From Deltaproteobacteria bacterium (lineage in GTDB: Bacteria > Desulfobacterota > DSM-4660 > Desulfatiglandales > B25-G16), in contig CP070704.1 in assembly GCA_020349945.1 (NCBI GenBank), positions 1,916,660 through 1,950,643 of the forward strand: 33,984 nucleotides of DNA. The letters run 5' to 3'. Positions 24,326 to 32,624 of this stretch are shown piece after piece. Each line of letters begins with the position of its first letter. Position 1 is the first letter of the stretch. Below the pieces are notes generated by a model, which did not search any database, had not been told where the DNA came from, and saw nothing but the letters and a program-made list of their open reading frames with translations. Both the position numbers and the translations under genes were made by a program.

Positions 24326-27300
24326 TTATACCTCATATATCACCTTAGCTCCTACCAAAGCCTCAATCTCTTCGATGAGATCTTCCTTGGGCATTATGCT
24401 ATACCGGTTATGGGCTACTACCGTTACCTTTCTGTTTCTATCAAGACCGATCCTAAAGCTTAGCCGGCATTCCCCGGGATATCGAAAGATAAGATCCCTT
24501 AACTTCATCAGGCTGGAGCGAGTAAGTCCCTCCTGTGAAATAGGTATGAGTATAGACCTAATTGACTTTTGTTTTATTGTCTCCAAGGCAACTATCTCCT
24601 GGGCCCTAATCTTTACGACGTTATCTCCAGCCTCGGCCTCTCCTGTTATTAAGAGGGGTCTGTCATCATTTAACAGGGGTGCACAGTTAGCAAAGACATC
24701 TGGAAACACTACAACCTCGGTGAAGCCTCTTTTGTCCTCCACATTAATCACTGCCATCTTTTCCCCTCTTCTCGTCCTCTTTATCCGCATGCTGTTAACA
24801 AGCCCAGCCAACCTAACAACTGATCTATCTTTAATGGTAACAAGATCTTGTGTTGTTACAGTTGCAAACCGGTTTATCACATCTGCAAATCTGTCTAGGG
24901 GATGCCCAGTGATATAAAATCCCAGGGATTCCTTTTCCCTCCGTAACTTTTCATCATCTGGCCATTCTTCAATATCCTTGAGCTCAACCGGCGTGTCTTT
25001 TTCCTTGGATGGGAAAAGGTCAAACATATTCAGCTGATTTGGGTCTTCACTCATCCCGCCAAAGGTGAGATAACCATTCAGGGATGCAAAAAGTCTGGAT
25101 CTAAACACACCAGTAAAATCAAAGGCACCACACTGGATCAGACCTTCCAACACCCTTTTGTTCACCTTCGATTTATCCACCCTTCTGCAAAAATCCTCAA
25201 GCGACTCAAAAGGCCCCCTCCCTTCCCTTTCATCAACAATCGCCTCTACAGCCTTAACACCCACATTCTTTACTGCAGCTAGACCAAAGCGGATACCTTC
25301 CCCAACAACAGCAAAATTTACCTGACTCTCGTTGATATCCGGAGGAAGTATACGTATATCCATTTCCTTGCACTCAGCAATGTTTTTTATGGTCCTGTCT
25401 TGACTTCCCATATCCTCTGTCAGTAAGGCAGCCATGAACTGCACTGGATAATGGGCTTTGAGATAGGCGGTCCAATAAGCTATCGTAGCATAGGCCACCG
25501 AATGGGATTTATTAAAACCATACCCACCGAATTTCTCGATCAACTCATAAACATGTCTCGCCTTGCTAATATTTGATCTGTTCTGGGTTGTGCCTGCCAA
25601 AAAACGTTCCTTTTGCCTTGTCATTTCATCGGACTTCTTCTTGCTAATCGCCTTCCGCAACAGGTCTGCCTCTGAAAGGCTATAGTTGGCCATCACTTGG
25701 GCGATTCGCATAACCTGCTCCTGATAGACAATAACCCCGTATGTCTCTGTCAGGATCTCCTCCAATTCAGGCAGTGGGAAGGTTATTTTTATCTCGCCAT
25801 GTTTCCTTTTTATAAAATCATCAACCATATTGCTGCCCAAGGGACCCGGTCGATAAAGGGCAACTGATGCGACGATATCCTCAAAAACTCCTGGTTTCAG
25901 GTTCCTCAGGAGCTCTTTCATACCAGCGCTCTCAAGTTGGAATACACCTGTAGTCTTACCCTCACTGATTAATCTAAAGGTTTTTTCATCCCCTGTTTCT
26001 ATCTCATCTAAGGTGATAATGTTGCCAGTTGTCTCTTTTATAAGGTCCAGTGTATCCTGGATAACAGTCAGGGTCTTAAGCCCCAGAAAATCAAATTTGA
26101 TCAGCCCGAGCTGGGCTACCTGATCCATCGTAAACTGGGTCATGACCTCTCCCTTTGGTCCTCTGAACAAGGGCAGATATTCAACCAGGGGTCTATCAGA
26201 TATGACTATACCAGAGGCATGGGTGGAGGCATGTCTGGCTAAACCCTCTAAGGATCTGCTAATCCTTAAAAGCCTTCTCTCATCATCCGTTCCCTCTTCC
26301 ATGGTCTTGAGCTGCGGCTCTGCCTCTATGGCCTCATCCAACGTAATATTAATCCCCTCTGGAATGAGTTTGGCAATTCTATCAGCCTCTGCATAAGGCT
26401 TATTAAGCGAGCGGCCTACATCTCTTATAACAGCCCGAGCCTTCATGGTACCAAAGGTTATTATCTGGGAGACGTTTTCCCTCCCGTACTTTCTGCTGAC
26501 ATAATCAATGACCCTGTCCCTATTCTTAATGCAAAAATCTATGTCAATATCGGGCATGCTTATCCTACCCGGGTTTAGGAAGCGCTCAAATAAGAGGCCA
26601 TATCTGATTGGATCAATATCGGTAATTTTGAGTGCATAAGCCGTAAGGGAGCCAGCAGCCGATCCCCTACCAGGACCAACAGGGATACCTGAGTTCCTTG
26701 CATAATCTATGAAGTCTGCGACAATCAAGAAATAACCCGCAAAACCCATTTCCCTAATCGTTTTAAGCTCATAGGTCAAGCGATCCTCATATTGCTTCCT
26801 TAACTCAATGGATAATGATCCCTCAAGGGCCTCCTTGCGAACCAACCTCTTCTCCAGGCCTTCTCTGGCCTCTTTCTCTAATTCTTCCTCCAGGCTAAGA
26901 TTCCCTGCCACCTGAAAAACGGGGTACTTATACTGGCCAAATTTCATCTCATAGTGACACCTCTCTGCTATGTTACGGGTATTGTCCAGGGCCTCAGGAA
27001 ACCCATCCAGATCAAGGGCCATTTCCGCCCCGGATTTAAAATAAAACTCGTCAGTAGAAAATCTGAGCCTATTGGGATCATCAACACTCTTACCTGTTTG
27101 GATGCACAAGAGAATATCATGGGCTTCCGCCTCCTCCTTATCTAAGTAATGACAGTCATTAGTGGCAACCAGGGGAAGAGAAAGCTCCTGCGCCAATTCC
27201 TTTAAGGACCCGTTGACATCGATCTGTTCAGGCATTTTATTGGCCATTACCTCTAAATAAAACCGGTCATGGTCGAATATCGATGCCAGTTCACGCGCGT

Positions 27301-27817
27301 GCTTTTTGGCATCTTCCACCCTCCCAATCCTCAGAAAATAGGAAACATGGCCCTTGAGACATGCTGATAGCGCAATTAATCCTGCATTGTGTGCTCTTAA
27401 GGTCTCCATATCGATCCTGGGATGATAATAGAAGCCCTCCAGATTACCCACTGTGACGAGCCTGCTCAGATTCCTGTAACCTCTCTCATCCATGACAAGA
27501 AGAACCACGTGGTATGCATTTGGCTGACCATCAGGTGACGGTGACCTATCTTTCCTGCTGCCGGGCGCTATGTATGCCTCGCAACCGATTATTGGTTTAA
27601 TCCCGGCCTTCAGGGCCTGTGAATAAAACTCCACTGCCCCAAACATGTTCCCATGATCAGTTATTGCCACCGCATCCATGTCCAGACCGGCGGCCTTTTT
27701 GAACAATCTATCTATCCTGATGGCCCCATCAAGCAAGCTGAATTCAGTGTGAACGTGCAGGTGAGCCGAAAAGGAGTGACCCTCTTTTATGGATTTATTT
27801 TTGGGTTCTGTTGACAT
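24326..27817 (-). CDS. dnaE: DNA polymerase III alpha subunit
   Basis: DnaE is the replicative polymerase catalytic subunit. The 1163-residue length is standard. The PHP domain starts at about residue 18 with HLHVHTEFSLLDG and AITDHGNM. The polymerase centre includes GPGRGSAAGS (381-390) and the catalytic Asp pair in PDIDIDF (422-428). QEQVMRIAQVMANYSL, FNKSHSVAYA and the helix-hairpin-helix region follow. An OB-fold (about 985-1055, VRLAGLVNSMRIKRTRRG) and a C-terminal domain end the protein. No ribosome site is obvious before the ATG. The acyltransferase and NUDIX genes follow in the same operon. Confidence 0.98.
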   Translation of the reverse strand: MSTEPKNKSIKEGHSFSAHLHVHTEFSLLDGAIRIDRLFKKAAGLDMDAVAITDHGNMFGAVEFYSQALKAGIKPIIGCEAYIAPGSRKDRSPSPDGQPNAYHVVLLVMDERGYRNLSRLVTVGNLEGFYYHPRIDMETLRAHNAGLIALSACLKGHVSYFLRIGRVEDAKKHARELASIFDHDRFYLEVMANKMPEQIDVNGSLKELAQELSLPLVATNDCHYLDKEEAEAHDILLCIQTGKSVDDPNRLRFSTDEFYFKSGAEMALDLDGFPEALDNTRNIAERCHYEMKFGQYKYPVFQVAGNLSLEEELEKEAREGLEKRLVRKEALEGSLSIELRKQYEDRLTYELKTIREMGFAGYFLIVADFIDYARNSGIPVGPGRGSAAGSLTAYALKITDIDPIRYGLLFERFLNPGRISMPDIDIDFCIKNRDRVIDYVSRKYGRENVSQIITFGTMKARAVIRDVGRSLNKPYAEADRIAKLIPEGINITLDEAIEAEPQLKTMEEGTDDERRLLRISRSLEGLARHASTHASGIVISDRPLVEYLPLFRGPKGEVMTQFTMDQVAQLGLIKFDFLGLKTLTVIQDTLDLIKETTGNIITLDEIETGDEKTFRLISEGKTTGVFQLESAGMKELLRNLKPGVFEDIVASVALYRPGPLGSNMVDDFIKRKHGEIKITFPLPELEEILTETYGVIVYQEQVMRIAQVMANYSLSEADLLRKAISKKKSDEMTRQKERFLAGTTQNRSNISKARHVYELIEKFGGYGFNKSHSVAYATIAYWTAYLKAHYPVQFMAALLTEDMGSQDRTIKNIAECKEMDIRILPPDINESQVNFAVVGEGIRFGLAAVKNVGVKAVEAIVDEREGRGPFESLEDFCRRVDKSKVNKRVLEGLIQCGAFDFTGVFRSRLFASLNGYLTFGGMSEDPNQLNMFDLFPSKEKDTPVELKDIEEWPDDEKLRREKESLGFYITGHPLDRFADVINRFATVTTQDLVTIKDRSVVRLAGLVNSMRIKRTRRGEKMAVINVEDKRGFTEVVVFPDVFANCAPLLNDDRPLLITGEAEAGDNVVKIRAQEIVALETIKQKSIRSILIPISQEGLTRSSLMKLRDLIFRYPGECRLSFRIGLDRNRKVTVVAHNRYSIMPKEDLIEEIEALVGAKVIYEV

Positions 27818-28093
27818 ATATGTTTGACGAATTTTGGTAAATTAGATAAATTGAATTTTAGTTAGCGGCAATCAGCGGCCAGTATAAAAAACAAAAACGA
27901 AAATTGCCAGATTATAAGCGGGATATTTTTGGCCTATAATATGGTAAAGAAAAGATAGCTTCAAGCTTTTTTAGACCAAAGAAAACCTTCCGATTTTCTA
28001 AGCATTACTCATTTAAGACAAAGCCCGGTCGAGACAAGTTTTACGGATCTTAGTTTTAAGTGCCATATTCTTTTTGAAAAATTGGATTTGCTA
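27818..28093. other. Divergent gap between dnaE and the receiver gene
   Basis: This 276-bp, AT-rich gap contains TATAAT boxes on both strands (plus 27935-27940, minus 27911-27916) but neither has a good -35 box. The plus-strand candidate would be TTATAA-17-TATAAT. No gene, RNA family or convincing terminator is seen here. Confidence 0.4.
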
Positions 28094-28498
28094 ATGAAAG
28101 AGCAAGCAAGAAGGAGCGAAAAGGAGGCAGTCATCCTTGTTATTGTCTATGAACATATAGTCAGGGATATACTGGCCAGGATATTGACAGCTAAAGGTTA
28201 TAAGGTGGTTACCTCTTCAATCGGTTTTGACGGAATAAGAAAATTTGAAAAGGGAAAGGGAAAGTTTGACCTGGTTATGATTGATATCCGCCTGCCCAGT
28301 ATAAGTGGTTTGGGCGTAGCAAAAAAGATCAAGAAAATCAGTCAGAAGACCCCTATTATGCTCATTAGACGATGGGATAAAGAACTGGATACAAAGGAGC
28401 TAAAAGATAGTGGTGTAGACTTCCTTATTAGCAAACCCTTTCACATGGATAAGACATTACATCTTGTGGAAAACGCGATGAAGTTGGAGGTAGGGTGA
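28094..28498 (+). CDS. Degenerate CheY-like receiver protein
   Basis: This 134-residue stand-alone receiver-domain protein has no output domain. The phosphoacceptor Asp64 is present in LVMIDIRLPSISG, and the conserved Lys114 in LISKPF. The acidic pocket that binds Mg2+, usually DD or DE after strand 1, is Tyr19-Glu20 here (VIVYEH). The switch Thr/Ser after strand 4 is missing (IMLIRRWD). Phosphorylation is therefore possible but classical switching is doubtful. No clear ribosome site precedes the ATG. A TTG four codons upstream is an alternative. The gene ends 4 bp before rarA and may be co-transcribed with it. Confidence 0.8.
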   Translation: MKEQARRSEKEAVILVIVYEHIVRDILARILTAKGYKVVTSSIGFDGIRKFEKGKGKFDLVMIDIRLPSISGLGVAKKIKKISQKTPIMLIRRWDKELDTKELKDSGVDFLISKPFHMDKTLHLVENAMKLEVG

Positions 28499-28502
28499 CG
28501 TA

Positions 28503-29801
28503 ATGGACTTTAAGATAAGCCCTCTGGCCACCAGGATGAGACCTGAAAGGATCGAAGAGATGGTAGGCCAGGATCATATCCTTGGGCCATCAAAGGTATT
28601 AAGAAGATCGCTTGAGACAGGTAACCTATTTTCCATAATATTCTGGGGACCACCAGGTTCAGGCAAAACAACCATTGCAAAATTGATAGCAAAGTACAGT
28701 AATTGCCCTTTTGAATCATTCTCAGCAGTGCTCTCTGGCGTCAGGGAGTTAAGAGAGGTAATTGCCTCGGCAAAAAAGACCTATAAATATGAGCTAAAAC
28801 CCACCATCCTCTTTGTGGATGAGATTCATCGCTTCAATAAGGCGCAACAGGATGCATTTCTCCCTCATGTCGAAACTGGTCTGATCATTCTCATTGGAGC
28901 TACCACTCAGAATCCCTCATTTGAAGTCATCCCACCTCTGCTTTCAAGAACCAGGGTCATGACCATAAAGCCATTAGGCGGCAAAGACATGGCCATAATT
29001 TTGAACAGGGCCCTTAAGGATAAGAACAGGGGGCTCGGAGATCTCAATATTGAGATCAAAGAAGATGCCTTGCAATACATCATAAACGTCTCCCACGGTG
29101 ATGCCCGGACAGCCCTTAATAATTTGGAGTCCGCCAGTTACTTTGCTCAACCGGACAGGAATAATAAGAAGATATTAGACATGGCTACTGTTGCGCTCGC
29201 CCTGAATAAAAAACCCCTCATATATGACAAAAATGGGGAGGAACATTACAACCTTATATCAGCCCTTCATAAAAGCATGAGAGGAAGTGACCCTCAGGCC
29301 TCCATCTACTGGCTCTATAGGATGCTGGAGGCCGGTGAGGATCCACTCTTTATAGGCAGACGACTTATCCGATTTGCATCTGAGGATATTGGTCTGGCCA
29401 ATCCCAAGGCCCTTGAGATAGCCCTAACCGCCTATCAGGCCTGGGAAAAGGTGGGCCCGCCAGAGGCCGAGCTCTCCCTTGCCCAGGCCGTGGTTTATTT
29501 AGCTACCGCGCCAAAGAGCAATTCCCTGTATGTAGCAGAAAAATCAGTAAAAAAGCAGATTGGGGAATCGGGCCCTCAGCCTGTACCCCTGCACCTAAGG
29601 AATGCCCCAACAAGACTGATGAGGGAGATGGGTTATGGCAAAGGCTATATTTACCCTCATGATTACCCAGATAGCCGGACAAGACAGGAGTATCTCCCTG
29701 AAAAAATTAGGGGAAGGATATTTTATCGGCCTAGCGATAGGGGATTTGAAAAAGAGATAAAAAAGAGGATGATAGAAAAAAAGAAGCCAGGGGATTCGTA
29801 G
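28503..29801 (+). CDS. rarA: Replication-associated recombination ATPase RarA (MgsA)
   Basis: RarA is a clamp-loader-related AAA+ ATPase that acts at stalled forks and gaps. The 432-residue product shows Walker A WGPPGSGKTT (48-57) and Walker B ILFVDEIHRF (102-111). It also has sensor 1 LIGATTQNPSFEV and the RARA C-terminal family block (HKSMRGSDPQASIYWLYRM, FASEDIGLANPKAL). The ending GYGKGYIYPHDYPD and QEYLPE are diagnostic. Length is normal. It follows the receiver gene by 4 bp, an association worth noting but not one with an established meaning. Confidence 0.96.
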   Translation: MDFKISPLATRMRPERIEEMVGQDHILGPSKVLRRSLETGNLFSIIFWGPPGSGKTTIAKLIAKYSNCPFESFSAVLSGVRELREVIASAKKTYKYELKPTILFVDEIHRFNKAQQDAFLPHVETGLIILIGATTQNPSFEVIPPLLSRTRVMTIKPLGGKDMAIILNRALKDKNRGLGDLNIEIKEDALQYIINVSHGDARTALNNLESASYFAQPDRNNKKILDMATVALALNKKPLIYDKNGEEHYNLISALHKSMRGSDPQASIYWLYRMLEAGEDPLFIGRRLIRFASEDIGLANPKALEIALTAYQAWEKVGPPEAELSLAQAVVYLATAPKSNSLYVAEKSVKKQIGESGPQPVPLHLRNAPTRLMREMGYGKGYIYPHDYPDSRTRQEYLPEKIRGRIFYRPSDRGFEKEIKKRMIEKKKPGDS

Positions 29802-29985
29802 CCTTGGGTATGAGCCACAGCTCGCTATGAAACAGATATGCCCAGTTCATTAAATTCCAAATGATTAAATGCCAAATCTTCCTGTTTTGAACCTTGACAT
29901 TGGATACTCCATTAAGACTGCCTGCATACAGTATCAAGAAGTTATCACATGAAATACCTCTTCAGACCGGTGAACGGTTACTATC

Positions 29986-30921
29986 ATGTCTGAGCCCTCT
30001 TATGTTCAATTATACAAGGAAGGTCAACTCGTAAAAAGGGTGGAGCATGCTACGAGGCTGTTGAGAGAATGTCGTCTTTGTCCCAGACAGTGTGCAGTTA
30101 ACCGTTTGAACAACGAAAAAGGGTTTTGCAAAACTGGGAGAAGGGCAAGGGTTGCAAGCTATCATGCCCATTTTGGAGAGGAGGCACCCCTGGTTGGCAG
30201 ATTCGGTTCAGGGACCATCTTTTTCAGTTTTTGCAATCTCCGCTGCTCTTTCTGTCAGAACTATGAGATAAGCCATCTGGGCGAGGGAGTGGAAATGGAG
30301 GCGAAGGATTTGGCAGGAGTAATGAGAGAGCTGGCAAGCAGGGGTTGTCATAACATAAACCTGGTTACCCCTACCCATGCTGTACCTCAGATACTAGAGG
30401 CCCTTTTACTGGCTGTAGAGAATGGTCTCAATATTCCTATAGTCTATAATAGTGGCGGTTATGAGAGGCTAAAGACCCTTGAGCTCCTGAGAGGAATCAT
30501 TGATATCTATATGCCTGATTTTAAGTTCTGGGATCAAAAATGGGCAGAGAGATACTGCCAAGCACCAGATTATAGAGAAATGGCAGCTCGGGCCCTGAAA
30601 GAGATGCATGCCCAGGTGGGTGATTTAAGGATAGATAAGCATGGTATAGCTGAGAGCGGATTGCTCGTGAGGCATCTTGTAATGCCTCATGGGGTTTCCG
30701 GCACCAAGGAGGTGATGGAATTTATATCCAAAGAGATATCAGCTCATACGTATGTAAATGTTATGGACCAATATAGGCCATGCGGTACTGTATATCAAGA
30801 TGAATATATTGATCACAGAATCTCAGCAAAGGAATACTCAGAGGCCCTGGAATCCGCTAAAGATGCCGGCCTAACGCGATTAGATCAAAGACAAGGTTTT
30901 AGATTGTTATTTCGTATTTGA
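29986..30921 (+). CDS. PflA-like radical SAM protein with N-terminal Cys motif
   Basis: This 311-residue radical SAM protein belongs to the group annotated as putative pyruvate formate-lyase activating enzymes. The cluster motif is C83-x3-C87-x2-C90 in SFCNLRCSFCQNYEIS. Upstream, CRLCPRQCAVNR plus GFC (Cys29, 32, 36, 48) gives a second Cys set that may bind a further metal or Fe-S site. Family blocks HNINLVTPTHAVPQI, VYNSGGYE and IDIYMPDFKFWD are present. It should cleave S-adenosylmethionine to a 5'-deoxyadenosyl radical, but the target is unknown. No glycyl-radical enzyme lies in the window. The 184-bp gap before it contains only short AAATTCCAAAT-like degenerate repeats. Confidence 0.9.
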   Translation: MSEPSYVQLYKEGQLVKRVEHATRLLRECRLCPRQCAVNRLNNEKGFCKTGRRARVASYHAHFGEEAPLVGRFGSGTIFFSFCNLRCSFCQNYEISHLGEGVEMEAKDLAGVMRELASRGCHNINLVTPTHAVPQILEALLLAVENGLNIPIVYNSGGYERLKTLELLRGIIDIYMPDFKFWDQKWAERYCQAPDYREMAARALKEMHAQVGDLRIDKHGIAESGLLVRHLVMPHGVSGTKEVMEFISKEISAHTYVNVMDQYRPCGTVYQDEYIDHRISAKEYSEALESAKDAGLTRLDQRQGFRLLFRI

Positions 30922-31350
30922 TGAACATACCGGGCAGAATTTTTTCGCCCGGATCTAACCTCAGCCCGCAGCTAGAAAGGGCATGTGGGTAAAGACCACT
31001 GCTCAGCCCCTTACCCTCCGGTGGATCCCGAATCAACCATACCCCCTAAACTAGCATCATGTTTTTGATGCTGAGCCACGCAAGAACCTCTATAGCCTTC
31101 CGCAAAAACCAGAAAGAGATGAATAAACAGTGAATACTTTTGTGTAACCGTTGATCTCATATGAACAAAAAATTAAACGCTTCATACTAAAGGTGATCTC
31201 TTAGACTATGAGATCACTAATTAGGTAAACCCAAAAATAGGGCAGAATCAATATCCGGAAAGGCTGTATTTTTATTCATTTCAAATGGATAGGGCTCCCC
31301 TGTAAACATACTTGTCCGAAGGATATTGATAGATGCGGTATTCTTACCGT
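30922..31350. other. Non-coding region with several perfect inverted repeats
   Basis: No convincing gene was found between the radical SAM gene and the pil operon. Perfect hairpins occur at 30930-30952 (CCGGGC...GCCCGG, 11-nt loop), 31053-31072 (AGCATCA-TGTTTT-TGATGCT) and 31193-31217 (GTGATCTC...GAGATCAC, 9-nt spacer). A long-range pairing CGGATC/GATCC-CG (30950-30955 with 31024-31030) encloses GTGG-GTAAAGA-CCAC and AAGGGC/GCCCCTT. No known riboswitch or RNA family was recognised. None of the hairpins is followed by a T-run, so they are not classical terminators. Confidence 0.5.
31193..31217. promoter_or_regulatory. Inverted repeat, possible enhancer-binding protein site
   Basis: GTGATCTC-N9-GAGATCAC is a perfect 8-bp inverted repeat about 135 bp upstream of the sigma-54 element. 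That distance suits a PilR-like or other sigma-54 activator. A related half-site TGATCTC also occurs at 31153-31159. Confidence 0.4.
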
Positions 31351-31352
31351 TT

Positions 31353-31369
31353 TGGAACGATTCTTGCTT
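31353..31369 (+). promoter_or_regulatory. Sigma-54 promoter upstream of pilVXY1
   Basis: TTGGAACGATTCTTGCT has the invariant GG (-24) and GC (-12) separated by exactly 10 bp. It matches the consensus TGGCACG-N4-TTGC(A/T) at all but one position. Transcription would begin near 31379. Sigma-54 control is common for type IV pilus genes, which supports the call. Confidence 0.65.
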
Positions 31370-31417
31370 CAGGGAAACCTGGCGCTCGAAAGATCTCCAT
31401 CAAGGGCTGCAAACGCA

Positions 31418-31609
31418 ATGAAACTTCATAAAACCAACCAGGGCTTTATAACTGAGTTTTTTGTCGCCAGGGCAGACCGGGGATACACAAACAACATTAT
31501 GTATAGAAACCAACAGAGAGGCACTATTTTTGCGCCATTACCAGGAGATACCTATCGTCGCAAGATTTTGGCGGCTGAGGTCAAATGCCGTAATCTCGGC
31601 ATTGACTGA
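31418..31609 (+). CDS. Uncertain small ORF, possibly a decayed pilin
   Basis: The 63-codon frame starts MKLHKTNQGFITEFFVARAD, and the N-Q-G-F recalls the prepilin cleavage site NNQGFTLIE of the next gene. The hydrophobic helix that should follow in a pilin is missing. The rest (GYTNNIMYRNQQRG...) shows no known family. It may be the remnant of a FimT/GspH-type minor pilin or only leader sequence. It lies between the sigma-54 promoter and pilV, with no clear ribosome site. Function unknown. Confidence 0.25.
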   Translation: MKLHKTNQGFITEFFVARADRGYTNNIMYRNQQRGTIFAPLPGDTYRRKILAAEVKCRNLGID

Positions 31610-31624
31610 AGGGAGTTGAATACA

Positions 31625-32050
31625 ATGATACCAAAACTGATGCATATCAAAGATAAGTTAACTAAAGGCCTCAAGATAAACAATAATCAAGGGTTTACCC
31701 TCATAGAAACGGCTATTGCCATTTGCATCTTATCGGTAGGCCTTCTGGCTGTGGCTTCCATGCAGGTCGCATGCATGAACGGCAACGCCTTTGCAGGCGA
31801 TGTAACAGAGGCCACGACCTTGGCAGCGGATCACTTGGAAAAATTGATAGCCCTCCCCTACACACATTCTGATTTGGCCGCCGGGAACCATACCGCTCCA
31901 AATCCTCCTGCTGGTTTCTCGATTGCCTGGAGTGTTACGGATAACTCCCCGCTTAATGATACTAAGACCATAGACCTCACTATTGCCTGGCAGGCTCACG
32001 GGCCGCAGAAGAATATCTCAATGAGGCGAATAGTGCCAAGGATACTGTGA
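31625..32050 (+). CDS. pilV: Type IV pilus minor pilin PilV-like
   Basis: This 141-residue prepilin has a class III signal peptide ending in NNQG, followed by FTLIETAIAICILSVGLLAVASMQ with Glu at +5. That is the hydrophobic N-terminal helix of PilV (GFTLIE-x-AI...LLAVA). The C-terminal globular part (about residues 50-141) is short, as in other PilV proteins. A GGGAG ribosome site lies 9 nt before the ATG. It starts the minor pilin cluster and is followed by pilX after 16 bp. PilW, usually between pilV and pilX, is absent here. Confidence 0.85.
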   Translation: MIPKLMHIKDKLTKGLKINNNQGFTLIETAIAICILSVGLLAVASMQVACMNGNAFAGDVTEATTLAADHLEKLIALPYTHSDLAAGNHTAPNPPAGFSIAWSVTDNSPLNDTKTIDLTIAWQAHGPQKNISMRRIVPRIL

Positions 32051-32066
32051 CATGGAGGAGAAAGAG

Positions 32067-32624
32067 ATGACATTATCCTTTAAACACCTGGGGGATGAGG
32101 AGGGATCGGTTATAGTTGTTGCCCTTCTTATACTTGTGATCCTCATCCTCATCGGAATATCGGCCACAAAGACCACAGAGATTGAGATTCAAATTGCTGG
32201 AAACCAAAAGTTCCACGACATCGCCTTTTATCATGCGGATAGTGGCGCTTACTCGACCCCAAAGCTCATCTCTGCCTGTCTTGATAATGGAGCTGAGCAA
32301 GACGCAGCTGAGATTACCTATCTTGGAAGCAGCGGCACCTTTTACAGGGAAATTATGGGTTTCGATGATTATGATTCTGACAGGGATGTACGATTCACCC
32401 TCGGCGGCTTCAATGTGGATGTGGATGTTAACCGGATCGGTCAGGAAACCTTACCCGGCGCAGGGGCTGAATTCGGAAGTGGTGCAGAAGGGATTGGCGT
32501 GGGTTCGGCTGGAGGGGTAGCCATTCTTTATGATGTGGACTCTCTCGGACAGGGACCCGGCTCTTCCCAATCCAACGTGGCCGTGGTTTACCGAAAAATT
32601 ATCGGCGTCGCAGGTGGTCTATGA
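32067..32624 (+). CDS. pilX: Type IV pilus assembly protein PilX-like
   Basis: The 185-residue product has the PilX N-terminal block GSVIVVALLILVILILIGISATKTTEIEIQIAGNQ near residues 13-48, a membrane helix followed by a TTEIEIQIAGN segment. The C-terminus is a soluble domain, Gly- and Asp-rich at its end (about 90-185), without catalytic residues. I chose the ATG at 32067, which has GGAGG 8 nt upstream. An ATG at 32052 in the same frame is the alternative. The stop overlaps the pilY1 start as ATGA. PilX-like minor pilins help initiate pilus assembly and present PilY1. Confidence 0.85.
   Translation: MTLSFKHLGDEEGSVIVVALLILVILILIGISATKTTEIEIQIAGNQKFHDIAFYHADSGAYSTPKLISACLDNGAEQDAAEITYLGSSGTFYREIMGFDDYDSDRDVRFTLGGFNVDVDVNRIGQETLPGAGAEFGSGAEGIGVGSAGGVAILYDVDSLGQGPGSSQSNVAVVYRKIIGVAGGL

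Noticed and set aside
30922..31110. c-di-GMP (GEMM), cobalamin, TPP or preQ1 riboswitch before the pil operon
   Set aside because: The conserved core motifs of these classes (for example the GCAAAGC and CACGCACAGGG blocks of GEMM) are not present in the expected order.
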